Assembly: GCF_036647415.1 (NCBI RefSeq)
Contig: NZ_JAVXKG010000001.1
Span: forward strand, 1 to 64,000
Direction of reading: 5' to 3'
Origin: Empedobacter sp036647415
Lineage (GTDB): Bacteria > Bacteroidota > Bacteroidia > Flavobacteriales > Weeksellaceae
Length of the DNA: 64,000 nucleotides
Both the position numbers and the translations under genes were made by a program. Below the pieces are notes generated by a model. The model searched no databases, had not been told where the DNA came from, and saw nothing but the letters and a program-made list of their open reading frames with translations. Each line of letters starts with the position of its first letter. Position 1 is the first letter of the stretch. Shown here piece after piece: positions 53,080 through 61,344 of this stretch.

Positions 53080-54705
53080 CTAATCTTTCAAAAACTTCAA
53101 AATAGCTTCATTCAATACTTTTGGTTGTTCAAAAGGAACATAATGTGTAGAATTTGGAATGATCAATAATTCAGCATTTTTAATATTTTGTTGAATTTCT
53201 TTTGTGTGTTCCTCTTTCACTTCATCTTTTTCACCTGCAATAACTAACACTGAATTTTGAATTTTATTTAATTCTGATTTTGTAATATTTGGCTCATTTA
53301 ACATCAATTCTATTAAACGTAAATTGGTCATTTCTGAAGGTTTATTTGCTAAATTTTTAAAGTTTTCAATCAATTCATCTTTTACTCCATTTGGATTAAG
53401 AACAGCGCCAATCGTTACTATTTTATTGATTAATTCTGGATGTTGCGCATTGAAAATTAAAGCTGTATTTCCACCATCACTCCAACCAACAAGATTGACT
53501 TTTTTTAGATTAAGTTTCTGAATCACTTGAAATAAATCATTCGAAAAAACTTCATACGTATAAGGCGTTTTTGTCAAATCAGTACTTCTTCCTTGCCCGC
53601 GCGTATCAAGAACAATTACTCGATAATGTTTTGCAAAAAATGGAATTTGTTGATAAAAATCCTCTATACTTCCATTGTTTCCATGCAAAAATATCAAGGG
53701 TTCGCCTTCTCCGTATTCTTCAAAATAGATTTTTGCATCAGTTATATCAAGATATTTTCCAGACTTATTTTTCCCGTAAATCGATTTTTTAGCTTTCTCT
53801 TTATGTTGATAATATGCAATTAGTTCTTGCGTTTTTGTATCAATTTCTTCTGGTTTTTCTTTATTTATATCGAGTTTTTCCTTCGAATACAAAACTTCTA
53901 AATTAGAAATAAAAACTCCCGCAGACGCTTCCCAATTTCCTTGACTTTGGTAACGAAATAGTAAATCTTTAGCTGTCGATTTTTTAGCCGAAACACCAAA
54001 TACAAAATCTTCATTTTCTAACTTTTTATAATCAACCAATTGCACTGTTACAGCAATTTGTTCTACATTTTTGAAACGAAATTTATAGGGCGTCAAATCA
54101 ATTTTTTGCCACGCTGTTGTTGTCGTTTTATAAATAATATTTTCGTCTAAAAGTGATTCAGATGACAAACCATTTTTAACAGAGTAAATATTAATTTTCA
54201 ATGTTATTTCTTCGAATTTAGAACTTGGAATAATGTAAAAATTATAAGCGTTGAGTTTTGTTTTCGGATAAATATCAAAAATATTTCCTTGCTCTATCGT
54301 TGGTACATTTTCATTGAACATTTTAGAGAAAGTAAGCATTGGACGAGTTTTTTGACCAATAATTTTCTCTTTCATTTGTTCCGTTTTCACAAGAACTTCA
54401 TTCAGATTGATTGATTTTTCATGTAAAATTATCGTTGAATTTTGTTGTAAATCTTTTACCGAAAGTATTTTTTCATCATAACCAGCAGCTTCAAAAACAA
54501 TCTCATTTTGAGTATTATTTTCAGGAATTTCGATAGAAAAATTACCATTTTCATCCGTAATTGCTCCAATTTCAGAATTTTTTATCCCAATAGAGCAATA
54601 TGGAATTGCCAAATTATTACTGTCTTTTACATTTCCTTTTAACTGTATTTGTGCATGTATAGAAAGACCAATAATAAGAGCTGTGATGATAAAATAATTG
54701 CGCAT
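53080..54705 (-). CDS. Carboxypeptidase-regulatory-like domain fused to alpha/beta hydrolase
   Basis: A 541-residue secreted protein. A signal peptide (to about SIHAQ) is followed by a carboxypeptidase-D-regulatory-like domain (about 20-100; VKDSNNLAIPYCSIGIKNSEIGAITDENGNFSIEIP), the kind that starts TonB-dependent receptors. A middle beta region (about 110-280) follows. The last 220 residues form an alpha/beta hydrolase with nucleophile Ser409 in GWSDGG, Asp494 in GEKDEVK and His521 in NSTHYVPF. HGNNGS (about 341-346) is the oxyanion loop. Hydrolases with this appended domain are unusual. The substrate, perhaps an ester or lactone, is unknown. The gene is isolated and on the minus strand before pgi. 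Confidence 0.85.
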   Translation of the reverse strand: MRNYFIITALIIGLSIHAQIQLKGNVKDSNNLAIPYCSIGIKNSEIGAITDENGNFSIEIPENNTQNEIVFEAAGYDEKILSVKDLQQNSTIILHEKSINLNEVLVKTEQMKEKIIGQKTRPMLTFSKMFNENVPTIEQGNIFDIYPKTKLNAYNFYIIPSSKFEEITLKINIYSVKNGLSSESLLDENIIYKTTTTAWQKIDLTPYKFRFKNVEQIAVTVQLVDYKKLENEDFVFGVSAKKSTAKDLLFRYQSQGNWEASAGVFISNLEVLYSKEKLDINKEKPEEIDTKTQELIAYYQHKEKAKKSIYGKNKSGKYLDITDAKIYFEEYGEGEPLIFLHGNNGSIEDFYQQIPFFAKHYRVIVLDTRGQGRSTDLTKTPYTYEVFSNDLFQVIQKLNLKKVNLVGWSDGGNTALIFNAQHPELINKIVTIGAVLNPNGVKDELIENFKNLANKPSEMTNLRLIELMLNEPNITKSELNKIQNSVLVIAGEKDEVKEEHTKEIQQNIKNAELLIIPNSTHYVPFEQPKVLNEAILKFLKD

Positions 54706-54818
54706 AGCTTTCCTGTTTTTTTTATAAGATGCAATGTTTTACAAAAAGTTACATCAATTTTTTGATAATTATTTTTGGAATTTTTATTTCCTATAACGTT
54801 ATCGTAAAAATATTGACT

Positions 54819-54847
54819 TTGAGATGAATTTGAAATGATTAAATTTG
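54819..54847 (+). promoter_or_regulatory. Promoter of pgi (TTG-N18-TAAATTTG)
   Basis: TTG (54819-54821) and TAAATTTG (54840-54847) are spaced by 18 bases, matching the Bacteroidota consensus. Transcription would start near 54852, so the upstream in-frame ATG at 54835 cannot be used and translation starts at 54871. Confidence 0.7.
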
Positions 54848-54870
54848 TTAAAGGAAAGAATACTATAATT

Positions 54871-56523
54871 ATGGCTTTAAATACTACAAACCCAACAACT
54901 ACAAAGGCTTGGAATGCGTTACAACAACATTTTCAGACAATAGAAAATACATCAATCAAAGAATTATTTGCGAAAAATCAGAAAAGATTTGAACAGTTTT
55001 CTATTCAATATCCATCACTTTTGGTCGATTATTCAAAAAATAGAATCAATGCAGAAACCATTCAACTTTTGGTCGATTTAGCGAAAGAAATGAATGTTGA
55101 TGCTGCAATACAAAAAATGTTTGACGGTGATATTATTAATGTTACTGAAAAACGTGCCGTTTTACACACAGCTTTACGCAATCGCTCTAATGAAGAGGTT
55201 TTGGTTGATGGTAAAGATGTAATGCCTCAAATAAATGAAGTTTTAGAACAAATGAAAATTTTTTCTAAAAAAGTAATTTCAGGCGAGTGGAAAGGTTTTT
55301 CTGGTAAAGAAATTACAGACGTTGTCAATATCGGAATTGGAGGTTCTGATCTTGGACCTGTGATGGTTACAGAAGCTTTGAAACATTATAAAACACGACT
55401 AAATGTACATTTCGTTTCGAATATTGATGGAACACATTTAGCGGAAACTTTTAAAGTAATTAATCCAGAAACGACTCTATTCATCGTTGCTTCAAAGACT
55501 TTTACAACGCAAGAAACGATGACAAATGCTTTTTCTGCGAAAGAGTGGTTTTTGAATTCTGATGCGACAGATGCCGATGTTGCAAAACACTTTGTGGCGT
55601 TGTCTACAAATGCAAATGGCGTTGCAGATTTCGGAATTGATACAGCAAATATGTTCCAGTTTTGGGATTGGGTTGGTGGTCGTTATTCACTTTGGAGCGC
55701 AATTGGTTTGAGTATTTCTTTGGCAGTAGGTTTTGATAATTTTGAAGAATTATTAGAAGGTGCACACGAAATGGATGTACATTTCAAAACGGAAACTTTA
55801 GATCAAAATATTCCAGTTGTTTTGGCTCTTTTAGGAATTTGGTACAACAATTTTTTTGGAGCTGATTCGGTTGCTTTATTGCCTTACGAACAATATTTAT
55901 CTCGATTTGCAGCATATTTTCAACAAGGAGATATGGAAAGTAATGGGAAATATGTTGGACGCGATGGAAAAAAAGTTGATTATGAAACTGGACCTATTAT
56001 TTGGGGAGAACCAGGAACAAATGGTCAGCATGCTTTTTATCAATTAATTCATCAAGGAACAAAATTAATTCCAGCAGATTTTATTGCAGGAGCAAATTCT
56101 GTAAATGTTTTAGGCGATCATCACGCAAAATTATTATCAAATTTCTTTGCTCAAACAGAGGCTTTAGCTTTTGGTAAAGATGAAGAAACGGTTGTTGCAG
56201 AATTAAAAAATTCGGGGAAATCTCAAGAAGAAATTGATTTCTTAACAGCATTTAAAATATTTGAAGGAAATCGTCCAACAAATTCAATTTTATACGAAGT
56301 CTTAACACCAAAAGTTTTAGGAAATTTAATTACAATGTACGAACACAAAATTTTTGTACAAGGTGTTATTTGGAATATCTTTTCTTTTGATCAATGGGGA
56401 GTTGAGTTAGGAAAACAATTGGCAAATGTTATTTTACCAGAGTTAGAAAATGATGAGCAAGTTACTTCTCATGACGCTTCTACAAACGGTTTGATTAACG
56501 CTTACAAATTTTGGAGAAAGTAA
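54871..56523 (+). CDS. pgi: Glucose-6-phosphate isomerase
   Basis: A 550-residue glycolytic isomerase. The ATG at 54871 gives MALNTTNPTTTKAWNALQQH, in keeping with the promoter position and family start. Signature motifs GEWKGFSGKEITDVVNIGIGGSDLGP, VGGRYSLWSAIGLSI, GENGxxQHAFYQLIHQG (here GEPGTNGQHAFYQ) and the C-terminal VIWNIFSFDQWGVELGK with the catalytic Lys are all seen. It is a single gene with its own promoter and terminator. Confidence 0.96.
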   Translation: MALNTTNPTTTKAWNALQQHFQTIENTSIKELFAKNQKRFEQFSIQYPSLLVDYSKNRINAETIQLLVDLAKEMNVDAAIQKMFDGDIINVTEKRAVLHTALRNRSNEEVLVDGKDVMPQINEVLEQMKIFSKKVISGEWKGFSGKEITDVVNIGIGGSDLGPVMVTEALKHYKTRLNVHFVSNIDGTHLAETFKVINPETTLFIVASKTFTTQETMTNAFSAKEWFLNSDATDADVAKHFVALSTNANGVADFGIDTANMFQFWDWVGGRYSLWSAIGLSISLAVGFDNFEELLEGAHEMDVHFKTETLDQNIPVVLALLGIWYNNFFGADSVALLPYEQYLSRFAAYFQQGDMESNGKYVGRDGKKVDYETGPIIWGEPGTNGQHAFYQLIHQGTKLIPADFIAGANSVNVLGDHHAKLLSNFFAQTEALAFGKDEETVVAELKNSGKSQEEIDFLTAFKIFEGNRPTNSILYEVLTPKVLGNLITMYEHKIFVQGVIWNIFSFDQWGVELGKQLANVILPELENDEQVTSHDASTNGLINAYKFWRK

Positions 56524-56543
56524 TTTAATCCTTTATATAAATG

Positions 56544-56575
56544 AAAATAGCCTCGTAATTGCGAGGCTATTTTTG
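56544..56575. terminator. Bidirectional terminator between pgi and poxB
   Basis: AAAATAGCCTCG/CGAGGCTATTTT around a six-base loop has A and T runs on each side, 21 bases past the pgi stop and about 19 from the convergent poxB stop. Confidence 0.9.
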
Positions 56576-56593
56576 TATTTAAAATAGTCGAAA

Positions 56594-58327
56594 CTACAAC
56601 TCTTTCAAATGTTTATAATTAGATTTAACAACATCTATTACTTCTTCTATTTTACAACCAAGCATTAATTTTGTCATCGATTTTGTCATACCAATCATTT
56701 GATCAAAATCAATTTTTGGAGGCATTGCCAAAGAGTTTGGATTGGTAAAAATATTGACTAAATATGGGCCTTTATGAGCCAAAGAACGTCCAATTGCATC
56801 TGCTAAATCTTCAGGATTATGAACATTTTCACTTTCCATTCCCATCGCTTTTCCTACCATCGCAAAATCAGGATTTATCATCGCAGTTTCGTTATCTGGT
56901 AAACCAGAAACTTGCATTTCTAATTTTACCATTCCTAATGATCGATTATTGAAAACGAAAATTTTAATTGGTAAATTATATTGTGTAATTGTTGCCAAAT
57001 CTCCCAATAACATAGATATTCCACCATCTCCACACATCGCAATTACTTGTCGTTCTGGATAAGCCAATTGTGCGCCAATTGCCTGTGGCATTGCATTTGC
57101 CATGGTTCCGTGATTAAAAGAACCCAACATTTTTCGTTCTCCAGTTCCGGTAATATAGCGTGCGCCCCAAACGCAAGTCATACCTGTATCTACAGTGAAA
57201 ATCGTATTTTTATCAGCTAATTCATCTAATAAATAAGCTGCATATTCTGGCTGAATTGCATTTTCTTTTCCCTTGTCATGCACATAAGTCATCTTATTTT
57301 CGAGTACTTTTTTGTACAAATCTAATTGACTTTCTAAGAAATCACGGTCATCTTTTTTGTTTAATAATGGAATTAAAGCTTCTACTGTTTCTTTAGAATT
57401 TCCAACCAAACCAAGGTCTAATTTGGCTCTACGACCTAATTTAGAACCATCTGAATCAATCTGAATTATTTTTTTATTTGTCGGAATAAAATCTTTGTAA
57501 GGAAAATCTGTTCCAATTAAAACCAACAAATCTGCTTTGTGCATCGCGTGATAAGCAGACGGTTGTCCCAAAAGTCCTGTCATACCCACTTCGTTAGGAT
57601 TATTGGGCTGAATGCTCATTTTTCCTTTGAAAGAATAACCAACAGGCGCATTTAATTTTTGAGAAAGTTCTACAATTTCTTTGTTTGCATTTGCTGCTCC
57701 GATACCGCAAAATAAAGTCACTTTATCAGCTTCATTAATCAGTTTTGCAGCTTTTTCTAACTCAGTTTTATTTGGAGTCAATACAGGTTCATTAAAAAAG
57801 AAATCAGAAGTATATGTATTTTCTACCGCATCCATTTCTGCAATATCGCCTGGAAGCCCAATTATTGCTACATCTTTATGATATATTGCATTCTGAATAG
57901 CTGTTTGCACCATTCGTGGAGCTTGTTCTGGACGAGTAATAATTTGGTTATAACTACTGCAATCGTCAAATAATTTGATGGTATTTGTTTCTTGAAAATA
58001 GTTGGTTCCATATTCGCTGGTTGGTATCGTAGAGGCAATAACAATCAATGGCGTTCTTGATTTGTGCGCTTCGTAAACCCCGTTAATAAGATGAACGTGA
58101 CCAGGGCCTGAACTTCCTGCACAACATCCAATTCCTTCTAATTCGGATTCCGCTGTTGCTGCAAAAGCCCCAACTTCTTCATGTCGCACGTGTACCCAAT
58201 CTATTTCTTTACTTTCTTTTACTGCAATATTGAAAAAATTCAAACTATCACCAGTAACTGCATAAACTCTTTTTACACCTGCTTTTTCAAGTAATTCCAC
58301 AATTTGTTGAGAGACATTCTTTGCCAT
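56594..58327 (-). CDS. poxB: Thiamine-diphosphate-dependent pyruvate oxidase/dehydrogenase (PoxB type)
   Basis: A 577-residue three-domain ThDP enzyme of the pyruvate oxidase/quinone-linked pyruvate dehydrogenase group. The N-terminal Pyr domain (VKRVYAVTGDSLNFFNIAV, with the catalytic Glu in the VRHEEVGAFAA part), the middle FAD-binding domain (TLFCGIGAANANKE) and the C-terminal PP domain with MCGDGGISMLLGDLATITQYNLPIKIFVFNN (ThDP/Mg site) are clear. It oxidises pyruvate to acetate and CO2, passing electrons to quinone. The C-terminus resembles the membrane-binding region of E. coli PoxB in length only. A 450-base gene-free stretch lies upstream. Confidence 0.88.
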   Translation of the reverse strand: MAKNVSQQIVELLEKAGVKRVYAVTGDSLNFFNIAVKESKEIDWVHVRHEEVGAFAATAESELEGIGCCAGSSGPGHVHLINGVYEAHKSRTPLIVIASTIPTSEYGTNYFQETNTIKLFDDCSSYNQIITRPEQAPRMVQTAIQNAIYHKDVAIIGLPGDIAEMDAVENTYTSDFFFNEPVLTPNKTELEKAAKLINEADKVTLFCGIGAANANKEIVELSQKLNAPVGYSFKGKMSIQPNNPNEVGMTGLLGQPSAYHAMHKADLLVLIGTDFPYKDFIPTNKKIIQIDSDGSKLGRRAKLDLGLVGNSKETVEALIPLLNKKDDRDFLESQLDLYKKVLENKMTYVHDKGKENAIQPEYAAYLLDELADKNTIFTVDTGMTCVWGARYITGTGERKMLGSFNHGTMANAMPQAIGAQLAYPERQVIAMCGDGGISMLLGDLATITQYNLPIKIFVFNNRSLGMVKLEMQVSGLPDNETAMINPDFAMVGKAMGMESENVHNPEDLADAIGRSLAHKGPYLVNIFTNPNSLAMPPKIDFDQMIGMTKSMTKLMLGCKIEEVIDVVKSNYKHLKEL

Positions 58328-58412
58328 AATAGTATTTTTAAGATTGATTTTTAAAAATAGCCATAATAAAATGGGAAAAAGAAGATAAAATGTTAAATGT
58401 AAGATAATTAAA

Positions 58413-58439
58413 TGAAAAAAGCCTGCTACAAAACAGGCT
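58413..58439 (-). terminator. Orphan terminator-like hairpin
   Basis: On the minus strand AAGCCTG/CAGGCTT with an eight-base loop is followed by T6. No gene lies directly upstream of it in this direction before the azurin terminator. Confidence 0.6.
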
Positions 58440-58723
58440 TAAAATTAACACATGAGGACAAAATTTACTCTACTAAATCTTATACTCTTTATATATTTCA
58501 ATTTTTGTGCCAAAACAATTTATTTTTACATATATTTCATTAAAACCTACAGAATTAATAGATTTTAATCCATATTGTATTTTTATAAATCAAATATTCT
58601 TGACTACTTGTCATATAATTTTGTAAATAGTTATTTTACTAATATTACAACATGTTGATTTTCTAAACACAAAAAATTAATAGTGTCAAAATGACCGAAA
58701 ATTACATTTTATAAATTCTCATT

Positions 58724-58759
58724 AAAAAAGCGCTATTTTGTAAGAAATAGCGCTTTTTT
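58724..58759 (-). terminator. Terminator of the azurin gene
   Basis: AAAAAAGCGCTATTT/AAATAGCGCTTTTTT, a 15-pair stem, is followed by T residues on the minus strand, about 19 bases past the azurin stop. Confidence 0.92.
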
Positions 58760-58777
58760 AATGAAATATAGTTTATT

Positions 58778-59296
58778 TTATATTGCTGTAATTGTTCCGT
58801 TCATTGTAGCAAAATGTCCAGGGAAAGAACACAAAAAATTATACGTCCCAGCTTGTAACGTAAATTTGATTTGCTCGTTCTCTTTTCCTCCTAAAAGCTT
58901 TGTATTAGCTATAATTTGAGATTTTAATTCGGTCGGAATATAGTCTGTCGCTTTTGCAGAAGCAGCTTTATTTGCAAACTCAGAAGCATCAAATCCAGAA
59001 TTTAACAGAATAAAATTGTGTCCCATTGCTTCTTTGGACATTTCACCTGTATTCATCAAAATTAAAGTTACTTCTTCACCAGCTTTCACGGTAAATTCTG
59101 TTTTGTCAAAACGCATATCATCACTTGCTTTCAAAACAATGTGATTTGTTGTTTTAGCTTCAGGTTTAGCAGTTTCTGTTTCTTCTGAAGGCGCAGTGCT
59201 ATAATCAATTTCAGGTTGAGTAGATTCTTCTTTTTTGGAATCTCCACAGCTCATAATCATCAAAGCAGTGAAACTCATTAAAAATAATTTCTTCAT
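58778..59296 (-). CDS. Azurin, lipoprotein form
   Basis: A 172-residue type I copper protein. The ATG at 59296 begins a lipoprotein signal with lipobox MIMSC (Cys17); the longer frame from 59335 has no such start. A Ser/Thr/Glu linker (about 20-50) precedes the cupredoxin domain. Copper ligands are His93 in GHNF, Cys156, His161 and Met165 in CSFPGHFATM. It transfers electrons in the periplasm, possibly to a cytochrome or nitrite reductase, none of which is in this window. It has a strong terminator and lies 94 bases downstream of queE. Confidence 0.92.
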   Translation of the reverse strand: MKKLFLMSFTALMIMSCGDSKKEESTQPEIDYSTAPSEETETAKPEAKTTNHIVLKASDDMRFDKTEFTVKAGEEVTLILMNTGEMSKEAMGHNFILLNSGFDASEFANKAASAKATDYIPTELKSQIIANTKLLGGKENEQIKFTLQAGTYNFLCSFPGHFATMNGTITAI

Positions 59297-59390
59297 AATT
59301 CTATTGTTTGATTCAATAAAAATAATGAAATACACGAACTTAAAAAAGTTTACTCCATCTAAATTGAACTGATTTTAAGCAGATAATTCT

Positions 59391-60038
59391 CTAAGGAATA
59401 TCCAAGTATTTGTGCGTTTGTAAAGAATAACGCCATTTCGGATTTTCTTTGACATACTCTATAATTAATGGCAGGTTTTTGTCACGTTTGCTCCATTCTG
59501 TTTGTAAAAAAAGTGTACAATCTTTACCAACACGAGCTGCTTGTTCTTCTGCAAACTCAAAATCGTGGTTATTGAAAATAATACATTTTAATTCATGAGC
59601 AGCTGCACAAACATCCTCTAATGGTAACATTTTTTTCTTTGGAGAAAGACAAACCCAATCGATTTCTCCACTTAATGGATACGCTCCTGAAGTCTCGATA
59701 TGAATACGAGCGCCTTTTTCGTGTAATTTTTTTGTCAAATACGTTAAATCCCACATCAAAGGTTCTCCACCTGTAATAATGATTGTTTTGGCTTGTGAAG
59801 TTGCCAAATCTACCAACTCATCAACATTAGTTAAGGGATGCTTTTCAGCATCCCAACTATCTTTTACATCGCACCAATGACAACCAACATCACAGCCACC
59901 CAATCTGATAAAATATGATGCCACGCCAGTGTACATTCCTTCTCCTTGAATGGTATAGAAATGTTCCATAACAGGCAATAATTTACCTTCTTTTATAAGT
60001 TCTTGTTCTTCTGCTGTTGTTGATGCAATATGTATCAT
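59391..60038 (-). CDS. queE: 7-carboxy-7-deazaguanine synthase
   Basis: A 215-residue radical-SAM enzyme in queuosine synthesis that converts carboxytetrahydropterin to CDG. The radical-SAM cysteines are Cys49, Cys53 and Cys56 (GCDVGCHWCD), preceded by QGEGMYTG, which binds substrate. IIITGGEPLMWDL is the SAM-binding GGEP loop. The short length and C-x3-C-x2-C spacing fit this group. It lies four bases after folD on the same strand, indicating an operon. Other queuosine genes are not here. Confidence 0.92.
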   Translation of the reverse strand: MIHIASTTAEEQELIKEGKLLPVMEHFYTIQGEGMYTGVASYFIRLGGCDVGCHWCDVKDSWDAEKHPLTNVDELVDLATSQAKTIIITGGEPLMWDLTYLTKKLHEKGARIHIETSGAYPLSGEIDWVCLSPKKKMLPLEDVCAAAHELKCIIFNNHDFEFAEEQAARVGKDCTLFLQTEWSKRDKNLPLIIEYVKENPKWRYSLQTHKYLDIP

Positions 60039-60042
60039 AATT

Positions 60043-60918
60043 TTATTTTTTTCTATTATATGCCAATAATGTATTTTTCAATAACATGGCGCGTGTCATT
60101 GGTCCAACCCCTCCAGGAACTGGTGTTATCCACGATGCTTTTTCTTTTACATTATCAAAATCTACATCTCCTGCCAATCTGAAACCTCTTGGATTTGAAG
60201 TGTCATCAACGCGTGTAATTCCTACATCAACGATAACTGCTCCATCTTTTATCATATCGGATTTCAAAAAACCTGGTACGCCTAAGGCTGTGATGACAAT
60301 GTCAGCTTCTTTTGTAAATTGTTCTAAATTTTTTGTTTTCGAGTGAGTTAAAGTAACTGTACTGTTTCCTGGATTACCATTTTTACTCATCAAAATACTC
60401 ATTGGGCGACCAACAATGCGCGAACGTCCGATAACAACAGTGTGTTTACCTACTGTATCAATATTGTAACGCTCTAACATTTCCATGATTCCATAAGGAG
60501 TTGCAGGTAAAAATGTTTCCATTTCTAATGCCATTTTACCAAAATTTGTTGGATGAAAACCATCTACATCTTTATTTGGATCAATTGCATTGATAACTGC
60601 TTCTTGGTCGATGTGTTTTGGTAAAGGTAATTGCACGATAAATCCGTCTAAAGTATCGTCGTTATTCCATTTTTCAATTTCTGCAATTAGTTCATCTTGC
60701 GAAATTGTGTCTGGTAAACGTAACTCTGAAGATTGGTAACCTACAAAATGACAATCTTTTATTTTATTGTCTACATAAGTTTGTGAAGCACCGTTACTTC
60801 CTACCAAAATTGCACCCAAATGTGGTACACGAAGACCTTGGTCTTTCTGATTCTGTACCAGCTCCTTGATCTCTTGCTTGATCTCTTTTGCCAGTTTAAT
60901 TCCGTCTAAAATTTGCAT
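60043..60918 (-). CDS. folD: Methylenetetrahydrofolate dehydrogenase/cyclohydrolase
   Basis: A 291-residue bifunctional one-carbon enzyme. The ATG at 60918 (MQILDGIKLAKEIKQEI) is preferred, as the frame from 61026 adds a low-complexity extension upstream of the promoter. VGSNGASQTYVDNKIKDC holds the catalytic Lys in YVxxK form, QLPLPKHID is the substrate motif, and VIGRSRIVGRPMSILM binds NADP. PVPGGVGPMTRAML is the C-terminal signature. A -7 box TATCTTTG lies 19 bases before the ATG. It is transcribed divergently from the small membrane protein and 5-formyl-THF cyclo-ligase, whose substrate is from the same pathway. Confidence 0.95.
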   Translation of the reverse strand: MQILDGIKLAKEIKQEIKELVQNQKDQGLRVPHLGAILVGSNGASQTYVDNKIKDCHFVGYQSSELRLPDTISQDELIAEIEKWNNDDTLDGFIVQLPLPKHIDQEAVINAIDPNKDVDGFHPTNFGKMALEMETFLPATPYGIMEMLERYNIDTVGKHTVVIGRSRIVGRPMSILMSKNGNPGNSTVTLTHSKTKNLEQFTKEADIVITALGVPGFLKSDMIKDGAVIVDVGITRVDDTSNPRGFRLAGDVDFDNVKEKASWITPVPGGVGPMTRAMLLKNTLLAYNRKK

Positions 60919-60936
60919 TGTTTTGTTGTGTTTGCG

Positions 60937-60944
60937 CAAAGATA
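60937..60944 (-). promoter_or_regulatory. -7 box of folD-queE (TATCTTTG)
   Basis: TATCTTTG on the minus strand ends 19 bases before the chosen folD ATG, giving a leader of about 14 bases. This supports the start at 60918. Confidence 0.55.
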
Positions 60945-61139
60945 CGGACAAATTTAGAATATAGAAATTAGATTTTAAATTCGCTTTTGAGCTTCTTTTC
61001 AAATTCATATAATTAAAAAAAAACAATAACCTATAATAATAAAAATTATGTTATTTAAAGCAACCTTTTACTATTTTCGCATCTTAGTAGAAAGCCATCT
61101 TTAATTCAAAAAAAATCAATTTATATAATTAGTGTTATA

Positions 61140-61274
61140 ATGTCAAAACCAAAAAGAATTCATAAAACTTACAAAAAATCATTATTTGAAATAAAACGTA
61201 TAAAACTTGTTGATCTACTCCTTTTTGTTGCAACAATATGTTTTATGTTTACCTTATATTATTTTATAAAATAA
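61140..61274 (+). CDS. Small single-pass membrane protein, 44 residues
   Basis: An ATG at 61140 opens a 44-codon frame, stop TAA at 61272, beginning MSKPKRIHKTYKKSLFEIKR and followed by a hydrophobic helix LVDLLLFVATICFMFTLYYF. The basic N-terminal part with eight Lys or Arg residues before the helix predicts a cytoplasmic N-terminus. A terminator begins six bases after its stop, so it forms a complete small transcription unit. Upstream, TATTTTCG (around 61070) is a one-mismatch -7 box. No family is recognised. Confidence 0.72.
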   Translation: MSKPKRIHKTYKKSLFEIKRIKLVDLLLFVATICFMFTLYYFIK

Positions 61275-61279
61275 TATAG

Positions 61280-61314
61280 AAATGCGGATATCAATATGGT
61301 TTCCGCATTTTTTA
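61280..61314 (+). terminator. Terminator of the 44-residue membrane protein
   Basis: AAATGCGGA and TCCGCATTT form a nine-pair stem with a 13-base loop, followed by TTTTA. It starts six bases after the small gene's stop. Confidence 0.75.
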
Positions 61315-61319
61315 TTTCA

Positions 61320-61340
61320 TAACTTCGGATAAAATATCCG
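61320..61340 (+). promoter_or_regulatory. Possible promoter and hairpin of the cyclo-ligase gene
   Basis: TAACTTCG (61320-61327) is one base off the -7 consensus. CGGATA-AAA-TATCCG (61326-61340) is a perfect inverted repeat ending four bases before the ATG at 61345, so the hairpin may lie in the leader and affect initiation. Confidence 0.4.
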
Positions 61341-61344
61341 TAAA

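Larger units (their letters stand above)
58328..58777. other. Gene-free interval with two minus-strand terminators
   Basis: No convincing protein gene is visible in this 450-base AT-rich stretch, and short frames lack family traits. A hairpin at 58413-58439 and one at 58724-58759 both fit minus-strand terminators. The second ends the azurin transcript. The first has no known gene feeding it, so an unseen RNA on the minus strand between 58440 and 58720 is possible. Confidence 0.5.

Noticed and set aside
54835..54870. Longer start of pgi at 54835
   Set aside because: It lies upstream of the mapped-looking promoter (TAAATTTG at 54840-54847), so it would be outside the transcript.
58451..58540. 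Short frame starting ATGAGGACAAAA in the gap upstream of poxB
   Set aside because: It encodes about 29 residues with no recognisable pattern, no promoter and no clean terminator of its own, in very AT-rich DNA. Likely chance.
60919..61026. Extended N-terminus of FolD
   Set aside because: The extra 36 residues are low-complexity, precede the -7 box and are absent from the family. The ATG at 60918 is used.
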